Assembly (NCBI RefSeq): GCF_004297405.1
Contig: NZ_SCVC01000006.1
Coordinates: forward strand, 806,001-870,000
From: Reyranella sp.
GTDB taxonomy: Bacteria; Pseudomonadota; Alphaproteobacteria; Reyranellales; Reyranellaceae
Length of the DNA: 64,000 nucleotides
Reading direction: 5' to 3'
Positions 11,018-19,337 of the stretch are shown piece after piece (the stretch's first letter is position 1; each line of letters starts with the position of its first letter). The notes under the pieces were generated by a model. That model had not been told where the DNA came from and did not search any database. It was given only the letters and a program-made list of their open reading frames with translations. The position numbers and the translations under genes were made by a program.

Positions 11018-11458
11018 TCAACCCTTTGAAAGCTTTTCGACACGGCCGGCATGGCGACCGCCGGCCCATTCGGTAGACAGAAAGACCTGGAGCGCTTCGC
11101 GCGCCGTCTCGACGCCAATCAGACGTTGGCCAAAGGCGATCACGTTGGCGTCGTTGTGCTCGCGCGACAGCCGCGCCGAGGTCACGTCGTGCGCCAGCAC
11201 CGCCCGGACCTTGGGGTTGCGGTTGGCGGCAATCGAAATGCCGATACCGCTGCCGCAGACCAGCACGCCGCGTGCAGCTTTGCCTGAAGCGATGGCGTCG
11301 CCCATCGCCTTGCCGAAGTCTGGATAGTCGACAGATGCGGTCGAATTGGTGCCAAGATCGAGCACCTCGTGACCCGCTTCCTGCAGGTCGCGCTTCAGAA
11401 TTTCCTTCAGGTCGAAGCCGGCATGATCCGACGCGACCGCGATGGCGCCCCCCGGCAT
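11018..11458 (-). CDS. rpiB: Ribose-5-phosphate isomerase B
   Basis: A 146-residue isomerase of the pentose phosphate pathway (RpiB/LacA family), interconverting ribulose 5-phosphate and ribose 5-phosphate. The S-D-H-A-G-F-D-L-K phosphate-binding start and the catalytic cysteine at residue 68 in L-V-C-G-S-G-I-G are clear. It is the first gene of the long minus-strand rib/glyA operon, so the promoter should lie within 11459-11570. Confidence 0.95.
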   Translation of the reverse strand: MPGGAIAVASDHAGFDLKEILKRDLQEAGHEVLDLGTNSTASVDYPDFGKAMGDAIASGKAARGVLVCGSGIGISIAANRNPKVRAVLAHDVTSARLSREHNDANVIAFGQRLIGVETAREALQVFLSTEWAGGRHAGRVEKLSKG

Positions 11459-11572
11459 GTCGACGATCGATCCCCTCTAGCTGTTGAGCCCCCTGCTACC
11501 ATATTCGGGGCCGTAATGTCACCGTCCCCCAAAATCGTGGGAACCCACCTACAAGACGTTGAACTGGAACGA

Positions 11573-11600
11573 AAAAGGCCCGGCGCTGGCCGGGCCTTCC
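11573..11600 (-). terminator. Rho-independent terminator of the liv operon
   Basis: Read on the minus strand, a 10-bp stem (11575-11584 with 11589-11598) around a four-base loop is followed by a T-run. It lies about 20 bases past the livK stop. The rest of 11459-11619 holds no gene and probably carries the rpiB promoter. Confidence 0.85.
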
Positions 11601-11619
11601 TCGCGAATGGCTGGGTCGC

Positions 11620-12732
11620 CTACTTGGTCGACGGGTAGGACTTGCCGTCCTTCCAGACGTAGATGTCGTAGACCGCGTTCTTGATGTCGCCCTTGGCGTC
11701 GAATTCGAGGACGCCGACGGCGGAGTCATACTTGCCGGAGCGCAGCGCCGCGGCGACCGCGGCTGCATCGGTCGACTTCGCCTTGTTGGCAGCGTCGGCC
11801 CAAGCCTTCACCGCGGCGTAGCTGAACAGCGTGTAGCCTTCCGGATTGTACTTGGCGTCGCGGAACTTCTTCACGAGTGCCGCATTCTTCGGGTCGTCCT
11901 CGGCCTTCGGCGGGAACGACATCAGCACGCCGTTGGTCGCCGCACCGCCCAGCTGGGCGAATTCGGCGGTCTCCAGCGAGTCGAAGCCCATCATCTGGGC
12001 CATCAGCCCCTGCTCGCGCGACTGCTTGATGATCAGCGCGCCCGCCGTGTGGTAGCCGCCGAGCACGATGATGTCGATCTTGGCCTGCTTCATCTTGTTG
12101 ACGAGGGCCGCGAAGTCCTTGTCGGTGTCGTTGTAGGCCTCGTACATGGCCTCGCGCAGACCACCCTTGTTCAGAGCCTTCTTGGTCTCGTCAGCCACGC
12201 CTTTGCCGTAGGGCGACTTGTCGTGGAGGATCGCGACCCTGGCCGTCTTGTGGTTCTTCAGGATGTAGTTGCCGACCGTCGTGCCCTGCACGTCGTCACG
12301 GCCGCAGGTGCGGAACACGGTCGTGTTGCCCTTGGTGGCCGCATCCTCGGTCAGCTTCGGGTTGGTCGAAGCCGGCGTGATCTGGAGGATCTTACCTTCC
12401 TTGTAGATGTCCGACGCCGGGATCGAGGAACCCGAGCAGAAATGCCCGGCCACGAACACCACCTTGTCGGAGACCATCTTGTTGGCCACGGCCGTCGCCT
12501 GCTTCGGGTCGCAGGCATCGTCACCGATTATGAGCTCGAGCTTCTGGCCGTTCACGCCGCCGGCGGCGTTGATGTCTTCCACTGCCATCTGCGCGCCGCG
12601 CTTGAGCTGCTCGCCGAAGGCCGCGTTCGAACCTGTCATCGGACCGGCCGAGCCGATCTTGATCTGGGCAAGCGCCGGTGTCGCCATGAGCGCGACGGCG
12701 GCGACGGCCAGGGTGCCGTATAACTTCTTCAT
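11620..12732 (-). CDS. livK: Branched-chain amino acid ABC transporter, periplasmic binding protein
   Basis: A 370-residue periplasmic receptor of the Leu/Ile/Val-binding family. The signal peptide ends with A-L-A before Gln23. The mature protein begins I-K-I-G-S-A-G-P-M-T-G, as is typical, and the G-D-D-A-C-D-P-K-Q-A and H-F-C-S-G-S-S motifs match the ligand-binding lobes. A ribosome site (AAGGGAG) precedes ATG 12732. It is the last gene of the livHMGF cluster; its own stem-loop upstream may help set a higher level than the membrane subunits. Confidence 0.95.
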   Translation of the reverse strand: MKKLYGTLAVAAVALMATPALAQIKIGSAGPMTGSNAAFGEQLKRGAQMAVEDINAAGGVNGQKLELIIGDDACDPKQATAVANKMVSDKVVFVAGHFCSGSSIPASDIYKEGKILQITPASTNPKLTEDAATKGNTTVFRTCGRDDVQGTTVGNYILKNHKTARVAILHDKSPYGKGVADETKKALNKGGLREAMYEAYNDTDKDFAALVNKMKQAKIDIIVLGGYHTAGALIIKQSREQGLMAQMMGFDSLETAEFAQLGGAATNGVLMSFPPKAEDDPKNAALVKKFRDAKYNPEGYTLFSYAAVKAWADAANKAKSTDAAAVAAALRSGKYDSAVGVLEFDAKGDIKNAVYDIYVWKDGKSYPSTK

Positions 12733-12756
12733 CCCTAGTCTCCCTTATTGAGCCCC

Positions 12757-12772
12757 CTCCGCTGGTGCGGAG
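12757..12772 (-). other. Small stem-loop just upstream of livK
   Basis: CTCCGC (12757-12762) and GCGGAG (12767-12772) form a 6-bp stem with a TGGT loop in the 53-base gap before livK. There is no T-run on the minus strand, so it is unlikely to be a full terminator. It could be an mRNA processing or stability element that separates livK expression from the upstream genes. This is inference only. Confidence 0.4.
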
Positions 12773-12785
12773 CATGGCGGTTACA

Positions 12786-13148
12786 TTAGTGCCGCTCCTC
12801 CCAACCCAGCAAGCCTTTGCGCCGATAGAGCCAGGGATACTGGTGAACCATCTGACGCGCGCGTGTCAGGCGATAGGCGAAAGCCGCGATGGCGAGTTGC
12901 ACAGCCCAGCCAAGCACGAAGCCGCCGATCGACCACAGCTCGCCATTGGCCAGCGCGTAGTCGAGGAAACGCAGCGTCGCGGCGAGAAGCGCGGTGTAGA
13001 AAACGATCTGCGGCCAAGGCCGCCAGATCAGCGCCACCGCGTGCCCCGCGGCAAACGACGCCGGCCCGACCAGGACGAGATTGAACAGCACGACGTTGAA
13101 CAGCGTGTCGCCGAACCAATCGAACATGAAGGTGTCGAGTGGGCTCAT
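12786..13148 (-). CDS. Small integral membrane protein of the liv cluster
   Basis: A 120-residue protein with about three hydrophobic segments (roughly 15-40, 48-62 and 70-92) and a basic, aromatic C-terminal tail (H-Q-Y-P-W-L-Y-R-R-K-G). I recall similar small proteins (DUF6867) sitting between livF and livK in alphaproteobacteria, but I could not verify that. No transporter role is established. Its position 10 bases past livF implies co-expression with the importer. Confidence 0.75.
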   Translation of the reverse strand: MSPLDTFMFDWFGDTLFNVVLFNLVLVGPASFAAGHAVALIWRPWPQIVFYTALLAATLRFLDYALANGELWSIGGFVLGWAVQLAIAAFAYRLTRARQMVHQYPWLYRRKGLLGWEERH

Positions 13149-13158
13149 GAGGGCGGGC

Positions 13159-13887
13159 TCATCCGTGACCGCCTTCCAGATAGGCGGCGCGGACTTCCTG
13201 GTTTGCCAGCAGTTCGCGGCCGGTGCCGCTCAAGCGCACCCGTCCGTTCGCCAGCACATAGCCGCGATCGGCGAGCCTCAGCGCATGGAACGCATTCTGC
13301 TCCACCAGGAAGACCGTGACGTTCTCCTCACGGGCGATACGGCCGACGGCATCAAAGATCTGACGCACGATCAACGGCGCAAGGCCAAGTGACGGCTCAT
13401 CGAGCAACAGCAGCCGCGGCCGGCTCATCAGCGCCCGGCCGATCGCCAGCATCTGCTGCTCGCCACCCGACAGCGTACCGCCGCGTTGCGTCCGCCGCTC
13501 GGCGAGCCGAGGGAACATCGTGAAGACACGATCGAGATCGCTGCTGAAATGCGCAGGATCGGCGAGCGTCGCCCCCATCTGCAGGTTCTCGAACACGCTC
13601 ATGCGCGGGAAGATGCGTCGGCCTTCCGGCACCTGCGCCACGCCACGCCGCACAATCTCGTGCGTCTGAAGCGACGTGATCTCCTCGCCGTCGAACCGGA
13701 TGCTGCCTGAGCGCGCCCGCGGATTGCCACAGATCGTCATCAGCAAGGTCGACTTGCCGGCTCCGTTGGCGCCGATCAGGGTCACGATCTCGCCGCGCGC
13801 GACGTCGAGGTCGACACCATGCAGGGCCTGGATCGCGCCATAGAAGGTGGTCAGTCCCTTCACCGACAGGATCGACGTCTCAGCCAT
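13159..13887 (-). CDS. livF: Branched-chain amino acid ABC transporter ATPase LivF
   Basis: A 242-residue ATPase subunit. It has Walker A G-A-N-G-A-G-K-S-T, the ABC signature L-S-G-G-E-Q-Q-M, Walker B L-L-L-L-D-E-P and the LivF-typical E-G-R-R-I-F-P after the Q-loop region. I chose the ATG at 13887, which overlaps the livG end by eight bases. The frame is open about 90 bases further upstream, but that is livG sequence in another frame. Confidence 0.95.
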   Translation of the reverse strand: MAETSILSVKGLTTFYGAIQALHGVDLDVARGEIVTLIGANGAGKSTLLMTICGNPRARSGSIRFDGEEITSLQTHEIVRRGVAQVPEGRRIFPRMSVFENLQMGATLADPAHFSSDLDRVFTMFPRLAERRTQRGGTLSGGEQQMLAIGRALMSRPRLLLLDEPSLGLAPLIVRQIFDAVGRIAREENVTVFLVEQNAFHALRLADRGYVLANGRVRLSGTGRELLANQEVRAAYLEGGHG

Positions 13888-14701
13888 CGATCGCCTCGTC
13901 GTCGGTGCCGAGGTAGGCGCGAATGACTGCCGGGTCGTTCTTGATCGCCGCCGGGTTGCCCTCGGCGATCTTGCGGCCATAGTCGAGCACGACGATGTGG
14001 TCGGATATGTTCATGACCACGCTCATGTCGTGCTCGATCAGCAGCACGCCGATACCGTCGCGATCGCGGATCGAGACCAGGAGTTCGTTGAGCTCTGCAG
14101 ATTCGCGGGGATTGAGTCCGGCCGCCGGCTCGTCGAGGCAGAGAAGCTCGGGCTCGGTACACATGGCGCGGGCGATCTCGAGTCGCCTCTGCGCTCCGTA
14201 AGGGAGTTCGCCCGCCGGCCGGTCGGCGTCGGCGAGAAGCCTGATGCGCTCCAGCCAGCTTCGTGCCAATTCGACCGCAGCCTTCTCGGCATCGCGGTAA
14301 CGCGCAATCCCCAGCAGGCCCAGGATGCTCCAGCCGGAGGCGCGCATCAGCTTGTTGTGCTGCGCGACCAGCAGATTCTCCAGCACGGTCATGCCGGGAA
14401 AGAGCCGGATGTTCTGAAAAGTCCGCGCCACCTTCGCGCGCTGCCCGATCTCATGGCCCAGCATGCGCTCCAGCAGGAATTCACCCCTGCCCCCGCGCAG
14501 CGTCAGCCGCCCGACGGTCGGCTTGTAGAAGCCGGTGATGCAGTTGAACACCGTGGTCTTGCCGGCGCCGTTGGGCCCGATGATCGCGGTGATCTCGCGC
14601 GGGCGGGCGGTGAAGGAGACATCGTCGATCGCCACCAGACCACCGAAGCGCATGGTCAGATGTTCGACCTCGATGAGCGGTGTGGCGGTAGCCACGCTCA
14701 T
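13880..14701 (-). CDS. livG: Branched-chain amino acid ABC transporter ATPase LivG
   Basis: A 273-residue ATPase subunit that pairs with LivF. It has Walker [10 protein letters not shown], the Q-loop R-T-F-Q-N-I-R-L-F, a modified signature (L-P-Y-G-A-Q-R-R) and Walker [13 protein letters not shown], all usual for LivG. The ATG at 14701 (M-S-V-A-T-A-T-P) overlaps the livM stop by four bases. A longer frame reaching 14842 lies inside livM and was rejected. Confidence 0.95.
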   Translation of the reverse strand: MSVATATPLIEVEHLTMRFGGLVAIDDVSFTARPREITAIIGPNGAGKTTVFNCITGFYKPTVGRLTLRGGRGEFLLERMLGHEIGQRAKVARTFQNIRLFPGMTVLENLLVAQHNKLMRASGWSILGLLGIARYRDAEKAAVELARSWLERIRLLADADRPAGELPYGAQRRLEIARAMCTEPELLCLDEPAAGLNPRESAELNELLVSIRDRDGIGVLLIEHDMSVVMNISDHIVVLDYGRKIAEGNPAAIKNDPAVIRAYLGTDDEAIDG

Positions 14702-16113
14702 CCGCTGCCTCCCGATCCGGCGGGATGCAGGCGAATGGAGGGTTCGCGATGGGCGATCAGTCCGCGCGGGCGGAATACCATGATCAGCACCATCGCCATT
14801 CCAAAGGCGAGCATGCGGTAGTTGCCGAGATCGCGGAACCACTCCGGCAGGCCAATCAGCAGGACCGCGGCCAGCACCACGCCGATCTGGCTGCCCATGC
14901 CGCCCAGCACCACGATGGCGAGGATGATCGCCGATTCGATGAACACGAAGCTCTCGGGGCTGATGAAGCGCTGCTTGGCGGCAAAGAACGACCCAGCGAA
15001 GCCCGCGAACATCGCGCCGATGGCGAAGGCCGTGAGCTTGGTGTTGGTCGGGTTGATGCCTAGCGCCCGGCAGGCGGTTTCGTCCTCACGCAACGCCTCC
15101 CAGGCGCGACCGACCGGCAGGCGGCGCATGCGTTGGGTGAACACGTTGGTGATCAGCGCCAGTACGAGGATGATGTAATAGAGGAAGATCAGGCGATGAT
15201 TGCCGTCGAACGGAATGCCGAGCATTTCCGACACGGTCTGTTTGCCGGCCGGCGCCGTTTCGGCGAACACCGCTCCAAACAAGGTCGGCCCCGGAATTGA
15301 GCCAATGCCAGCCGGCCCGTTAGTCAGGTCGAACCAATTGAGCAGGATCAGGCGGATGATCTCGCCGAACCCCAGGGTCACGATGGCGAGGTAGTCGCCG
15401 CGCAGCCTGAGCACCGGGAAACCCAGCAATATGCCAAACAGCGCCGCCATCATGCCGGCGAGCGGCAGCACCGACCAGAAACCAAGGCCGTGCTGTGTGC
15501 TCAACAGCGCATAGGAATAAGCGCCCACCGCGTAGAAAGCGACGTAACCGAGATCGAGCAGGCCCGCGAGGCCGACGACGATGTTAAGCCCCCAGCCCAG
15601 CATCACGTAGGTCAGGATCAGCACGCCGAGATCCATCGTCTTCTGGTCGGCAAAGGGCGTGAACGGCATCACAACCGCCCCCGCCAGCAGCAACCAGCCG
15701 AACCATTTGGTACCGGCCGTGGAGAGTGCTCGCCCCGAGGGTGTGCGCGCCGCTTCGTTCACTGCACTGTTGGCCCAGGGCCAGATGGCGCGGATCACCA
15801 GGAGCACGCCGCCCAGCGCCACGAACCAGTGCAGGAAGCTCGAGGGCAGTTGCATCGGCGAGGCGCCCGCTGCGATCATCACGGCCCCTAGTGCAATCGC
15901 GGGCCACCGCAGGCCGTTCGCCGCCAGCGACAGGCCGAGACGTCCCACGAAGATCACGACGACAGCCACCGCGAGGTCGACGAGGTGGTAGTCGAAGGTA
16001 AGTCCGCGACCGATATCGACGGTACGGAAGCCAACGATGAAGATGCCGAGTGCCGCTCCGACGAAGGCGGTAAGGCCCGCGTCCTTCAGCATCTGGGGCA
16101 GACGCGAACCCAT
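14698..16113 (-). CDS. livM: Branched-chain amino acid ABC transporter permease LivM
   Basis: A 471-residue inner-membrane permease, longer than the approximately 320-residue core because of an N-terminal extension of about 150 residues with three or four extra hydrophobic segments. The conserved core begins at [13 protein letters not shown] and contains the coupling helix region [11 protein letters not shown]. The start at 16113 lies four bases after the livH stop. Confidence 0.95.
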   Translation of the reverse strand: MGSRLPQMLKDAGLTAFVGAALGIFIVGFRTVDIGRGLTFDYHLVDLAVAVVVIFVGRLGLSLAANGLRWPAIALGAVMIAAGASPMQLPSSFLHWFVALGGVLLVIRAIWPWANSAVNEAARTPSGRALSTAGTKWFGWLLLAGAVVMPFTPFADQKTMDLGVLILTYVMLGWGLNIVVGLAGLLDLGYVAFYAVGAYSYALLSTQHGLGFWSVLPLAGMMAALFGILLGFPVLRLRGDYLAIVTLGFGEIIRLILLNWFDLTNGPAGIGSIPGPTLFGAVFAETAPAGKQTVSEMLGIPFDGNHRLIFLYYIILVLALITNVFTQRMRRLPVGRAWEALREDETACRALGINPTNTKLTAFAIGAMFAGFAGSFFAAKQRFISPESFVFIESAIILAIVVLGGMGSQIGVVLAAVLLIGLPEWFRDLGNYRMLAFGMAMVLIMVFRPRGLIAHREPSIRLHPAGSGGSG

Positions 16114-16117
16114 GCGT

Positions 16118-17032
16118 TCAGACCTTCTCGATCTCCGGTTTGCCGAGCAGTCCGGTCGGCCGGAAGATCAGCACCAGGACCAGGATCGCGAAGGCGGCAA
16201 CGTCCTTGTACTCGCTGGAAAAATAGCCGGCCCAGAAGACCTCGATCAGGCCGATGAGCAGCCCGCCCAGCATGGCGCCCGGCAGCGAACCGATGCCGCC
16301 CAGCACGGCGGCGGTGAAGGCCTTGATGCCGGCGAGGAAGCCAATGAAGAAGTCGATGACGCCGTAGTACATCAGGAACAGCATGCCGGCGACGGCCGCC
16401 AGAGCAGCGCCCAGCACGAAGGTGAGCGAGATCGTGCGGTCGACATTGACGCCGAGCAGTGACGCCATCTTCATGTCCTGCTCGCAGGCTCGCTGCTGAC
16501 GCCCGAGCGAGGTGCGCGCAATCAGCCAGGTGAAGCCCGCCATCAGCACGATCGTCACCACGACGATGATGATCTGCAGCCAGGTGACGCGAACGTCGAA
16601 GCCATCATCGGTGAAGAGATTGAATCCGCCCGAAACGATCTGCCCGCCCGGCTTGGGCCGCGCGCCCTGGGCGAGCTGCACGTAGTTCTGGAGGGCGATC
16701 GACACGCCGATGGCGGAGATCAACGGTGCGAGACGGAACGAACCGCGCAATGGTCGATAGGCCGTGCGTTCTATCGACCAGCCGTAGACGGCGGAAAAGG
16801 CCATCGCCAGCAACAGCACGAGGAGGATCGCGACCGGCGCCGAACCGATCCCCAGCATGCTGCAGATCATGAACCCGATGAGCGAGATGAACGCACCGAT
16901 CATGAAAACTTCGCCGTGCGCGAAATTGATCATGCCGATGATGCCATAGACCATCGTGTACCCGATGGCGATCAGGCCGTAGATGGCGCCCAGCGTGATG
17001 GCGTTGATCAGCTGTTGCGTGAAGTACGCCAT
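16118..17032 (-). CDS. livH: Branched-chain amino acid ABC transporter permease LivH
   Basis: A 304-residue permease with about eight hydrophobic segments, first gene of the liv operon. The family motifs [16 protein letters not shown] near the N-terminus and [10 protein letters not shown] in the coupling loop are present. It is divergent from the enoyl-CoA hydratase gene; the 89-base gap 17033-17121 must hold both promoters. Confidence 0.95.
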   Translation of the reverse strand: MAYFTQQLINAITLGAIYGLIAIGYTMVYGIIGMINFAHGEVFMIGAFISLIGFMICSMLGIGSAPVAILLVLLLAMAFSAVYGWSIERTAYRPLRGSFRLAPLISAIGVSIALQNYVQLAQGARPKPGGQIVSGGFNLFTDDGFDVRVTWLQIIIVVVTIVLMAGFTWLIARTSLGRQQRACEQDMKMASLLGVNVDRTISLTFVLGAALAAVAGMLFLMYYGVIDFFIGFLAGIKAFTAAVLGGIGSLPGAMLGGLLIGLIEVFWAGYFSSEYKDVAAFAILVLVLIFRPTGLLGKPEIEKV

Positions 17033-17121
17033 GTCTTGCTCTGACTCCCTGCCCTTGCGACGTACGATGCTTTCGCGGGCACTGGCAAGCGGTGTATTGA
17101 ACGAACCTTGGGAGGAAATGG

Positions 17122-17898
17122 ATGGACGATCTCAAGATGATCCGGGTGCAAATCGCGGACCACATTGCCGTCGTGACGATGGACAACCCGCCGGTGAATG
17201 CACAGAACGCCGAACTACAGGATGAGATGATCCGCGCCTTCGACCGGATCTCCGACCTCGACGAGGTGCGGGTCGCCGTCCTTACGGGCAAGGGCAAGTG
17301 CTTCTGTGCCGGCGTCGATATCAAGGCCCGCGCCGGCGCCCAGCGCGGACCGGGCGATGCCTGGCGCGGCATGCGCTATGCCCGCGAGTGCTTCCACGCC
17401 ATCATGGAATGCAAGAAGCCGGTAATCGCCGCCATCAATGGCCCCGCGCTCGGCGCGGGCCTCGCGGTCGCGGCTTCCTGCGATATTCTCGTCGCCGGCG
17501 AGAGCGCCTCGGTCGGCCTGCCCGAGATCGATGTCGGCCTGATGGGCGGTGGACGCCACGCCATGCGCCTGTTCGGCCATTCGCGGGCGCGGCGCATGAT
17601 GCTGACGGGCTATCGCGTGCCGGGCCCCGAGCTCTATCGGCTCGGCGTGGTCGAGGCCTGCGTGCCCGACGACAAGTTGATGGACACCGTGATGGACCTC
17701 GCCCGCCAGATCGCCGCCAAGAGCCCGATCGCCAGCGTCACGGCCAAGCATGCGCTGAACACGATCGAGGAGATGACCCTGCGCGACGGTTATCGCTTCG
17801 AGCAGAACATGACGGTGAACCTGCAGGGCACCGAGGATTCGAAGGAGGCGATGCGCGCCTTCATCGAGAAGCGTAAGCCCGTGTTCAAGGGCCGATGA
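17122..17898 (+). CDS. Enoyl-CoA hydratase/isomerase family protein
   Basis: A 258-residue crotonase-fold protein acting on an acyl-CoA. The oxyanion-hole segments are K-C-F-C-A-G-V-D-I-K and N-G-P-A-L-G-A-G-L-A. The usual catalytic glutamate region reads P-E-I-D-V-G-L-M-G-G. A ribosome site (GGAGGA) precedes the ATG by five bases. It is the first plus-strand gene before the redox cluster and only 36 bases separate it from the flavoprotein gene, so co-transcription is possible. The exact substrate is unknown. Confidence 0.88.
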   Translation: MDDLKMIRVQIADHIAVVTMDNPPVNAQNAELQDEMIRAFDRISDLDEVRVAVLTGKGKCFCAGVDIKARAGAQRGPGDAWRGMRYARECFHAIMECKKPVIAAINGPALGAGLAVAASCDILVAGESASVGLPEIDVGLMGGGRHAMRLFGHSRARRMMLTGYRVPGPELYRLGVVEACVPDDKLMDTVMDLARQIAAKSPIASVTAKHALNTIEEMTLRDGYRFEQNMTVNLQGTEDSKEAMRAFIEKRKPVFKGR

Positions 17899-17934
17899 GC
17901 CCTCTAGGGTGACGGCGATTTAGGTAAAGGATAC

Positions 17935-18804
17935 ATGGCACCTCCCTCCCACGACGTGATCGTCATCGGCGCCGGCCCCGCGGGCCTCACTGCCGCCACC
18001 GAAGCCGCGCGAGCCGGCCTCAAGGCCTTCTGCCTCGACAAGCTCGCGCCGGGCGGCGAGCTCGTGAATCTGGGCGAACTCCACGACTTCGAGGAGATGT
18101 TCAACGGCACCGACATGGCCGCGCGCCTCACCGACGATGCAGTCGTGGCGGGCGTCGAGATCGGCTTCGGCGAGGTGACGTCCATCACCGGAAGCGGCCC
18201 GTTCACCATCGAGACGGCGGACGGCGAGCAGCACGAAGGTCGCGCCATCGTCGTGGCGACTGGCCTGAACAAGGGCAAGCTCGGCGTCCCCGAGGAAGAA
18301 AATTACGAAGGCCGCGGCCTGTCGCACTGCGCGATCTGTGACGGCCCGCTTTATGCCGGCCAGTCCGTCATTGTCGCCGGCGCCACTGGCTGGGCGCCCT
18401 ACGAGGCGGCGGCCCTCGTCGGCATCGCCAGCGACGTGACCCTGCTCGGCACGCCGGACGGCAAGGTCGCCGACGGCATCAAGACCCTGCCGGGCCGTAT
18501 CGTCGGCCTTGGCGGCAGCAACGGTCTGGAGTCGGTGACCATCGAAAACGACGGCGCGCGAAACGACATTTCGGCCAACGCGGTGTTCGTCTATGTCGGC
18601 CAGTCTCCCGCTGCGGAATTCGTGCCGGATTCGCTTGCACGCGACGCCACCGGGCATATCGTTGTCGACGAACAGGGCCGGACCTCGGCGCCGCTGATCT
18701 TCGCGGTGGGTGACGTTCGGGCCGGAGCACGGCATTACATCGCCGACGCGATCGCCGACGGCCAGAAGGTGGCCAGGGAGATCGTGGCGGCGCTCAAGCC
18801 ATAG
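17935..18804 (+). CDS. Thioredoxin-reductase-like FAD flavoprotein with CxxC but no canonical NADPH site
   Basis: A 289-residue two-dinucleotide-domain flavoprotein, shorter than typical TrxB (about 315-320). The FAD site is intact: V-I-G-A-G-P-A-G at 10-17 and a C-terminal G-D-V near 235. The redox pair is C-A-I-C-D-G with Cys132 and Cys135. The second dinucleotide motif is altered to G-A-T-G-W-A, and the H-R-R-x3-R loop that binds the 2'-phosphate of NADPH is missing (L-L-G-T-P-D-G instead). It probably takes electrons from NADH or another donor. It lies 17 bases upstream of the selenoprotein gene, so I infer it reduces that protein. Confidence 0.85.
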   Translation: MAPPSHDVIVIGAGPAGLTAATEAARAGLKAFCLDKLAPGGELVNLGELHDFEEMFNGTDMAARLTDDAVVAGVEIGFGEVTSITGSGPFTIETADGEQHEGRAIVVATGLNKGKLGVPEEENYEGRGLSHCAICDGPLYAGQSVIVAGATGWAPYEAAALVGIASDVTLLGTPDGKVADGIKTLPGRIVGLGGSNGLESVTIENDGARNDISANAVFVYVGQSPAAEFVPDSLARDATGHIVVDEQGRTSAPLIFAVGDVRAGARHYIADAIADGQKVAREIVAALKP

Positions 18805-18821
18805 CGGTGAGGAGCACGGGC

Positions 18822-19337
18822 ATGCGTATCATCAACCCGACCTTTGGACTGGCGGCTGCCGGTGGCGCAAAGGTGGCGCTGAAACCCGTCAACTGGGCGA
18901 CCGACGCCATCGCGCTCGTTTCCAACTCCAAGCCGAACGCCCGCGAACTGCTGTCCGGCATCCGCGACAAGCTCGGCGCGTTCCGAACGGTCGACAATAT
19001 CGACTTCCTTTCCAAAAACAGCGCCAGCCAGCCGGCGCCAAAGGATCTGCTTCAGGAGGTCGCCGCGAAGTATCGCGGTGCCCTCCTCGCCATAGCGGAT
19101 TGAGGAAGCTGTTCATCGTGGAGTTTCCACGACAGCATCGAACTCGAGAAGCTCGGCATCACGGCCTACGTGATCGCCACTGAAACTTTCAAGCCGCTGG
19201 TCCTCGCCCAGGCGAAGGCCCGCAAGGTCGAACCACGGCTGATCGTGGTGAAGCATCCGATCGGTGGCCTCAACGCGGAAGAGCTGCGTGAGCGCATCGA
19301 AGCGGCGACCAAGGGACTGAGCGAGGCGACGAAATGA
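18822..19337 (+). CDS. UGSC-motif selenoprotein (TGA at codon 94 read as selenocysteine)
   Basis: The frame opens at ATG 18822, seven bases after TGAGGAG, and meets an in-frame TGA at 19101-19103. Beyond it the same frame stays open to a TGA at 19335-19337, giving 171 residues. The codons around the first TGA read D-[TGA]-G-S-C-S-S-W-S-F-H-D, the U-G-S-C motif after which a (seleno)protein family is named. A stem-loop suited to a bacterial SECIS follows at once. The final stop overlaps the next start (ATGA), as expected for an intact gene. I infer a small Sec/Cys thiol-redox protein. A conventional gene caller would report only a 93-residue product. An inactivating stop or sequencing error is the alternative but would not explain the motif, hairpin and overlap together. 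Confidence 0.88.
19101..19103 (+). other. Selenocysteine codon (in-frame TGA)
   Basis: Codon 94 of the UGSC-family gene. The next three codons specify Gly-Ser-Cys, so the recoded product carries Sec94 and Cys97, a pair suited to a selenenylsulfide. Recoding would need SelB, tRNA-Sec, SelA and SelD from elsewhere in the genome; none is in this window. Confidence 0.87.
19108..19136 (+). promoter_or_regulatory. Bacterial SECIS-like stem-loop
   Basis: GCTGT (19108-19112) pairs with ACAGC (19132-19136), and CGTGGA (19117-19122) pairs with TCCACG (19126-19131). The loop is GTT and TCAT is bulged on the 5' side. The loop starts 20 bases after the TGA, has G in its first position, and sits on a 6-bp upper stem. 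From memory these fit the published bacterial SECIS rules (G in the first two loop positions, loop about 16-37 bases from the UGA). The hairpin lies wholly inside the coding region, as bacterial SECIS elements do. Confidence 0.82.

Noticed and set aside
12757..12772. The hairpin before livK as a transcription terminator
   Set aside because: It lacks a T-run on the minus strand and has only a 6-bp stem.
19101..19103. The TGA as a true stop making a 93-residue protein, or a pseudogene
   Set aside because: The frame continues with a conserved-looking Gly-Ser-Cys motif and ends in a four-base overlap with the next gene, and a SECIS-like hairpin follows. A pseudogene would be expected to show further damage.
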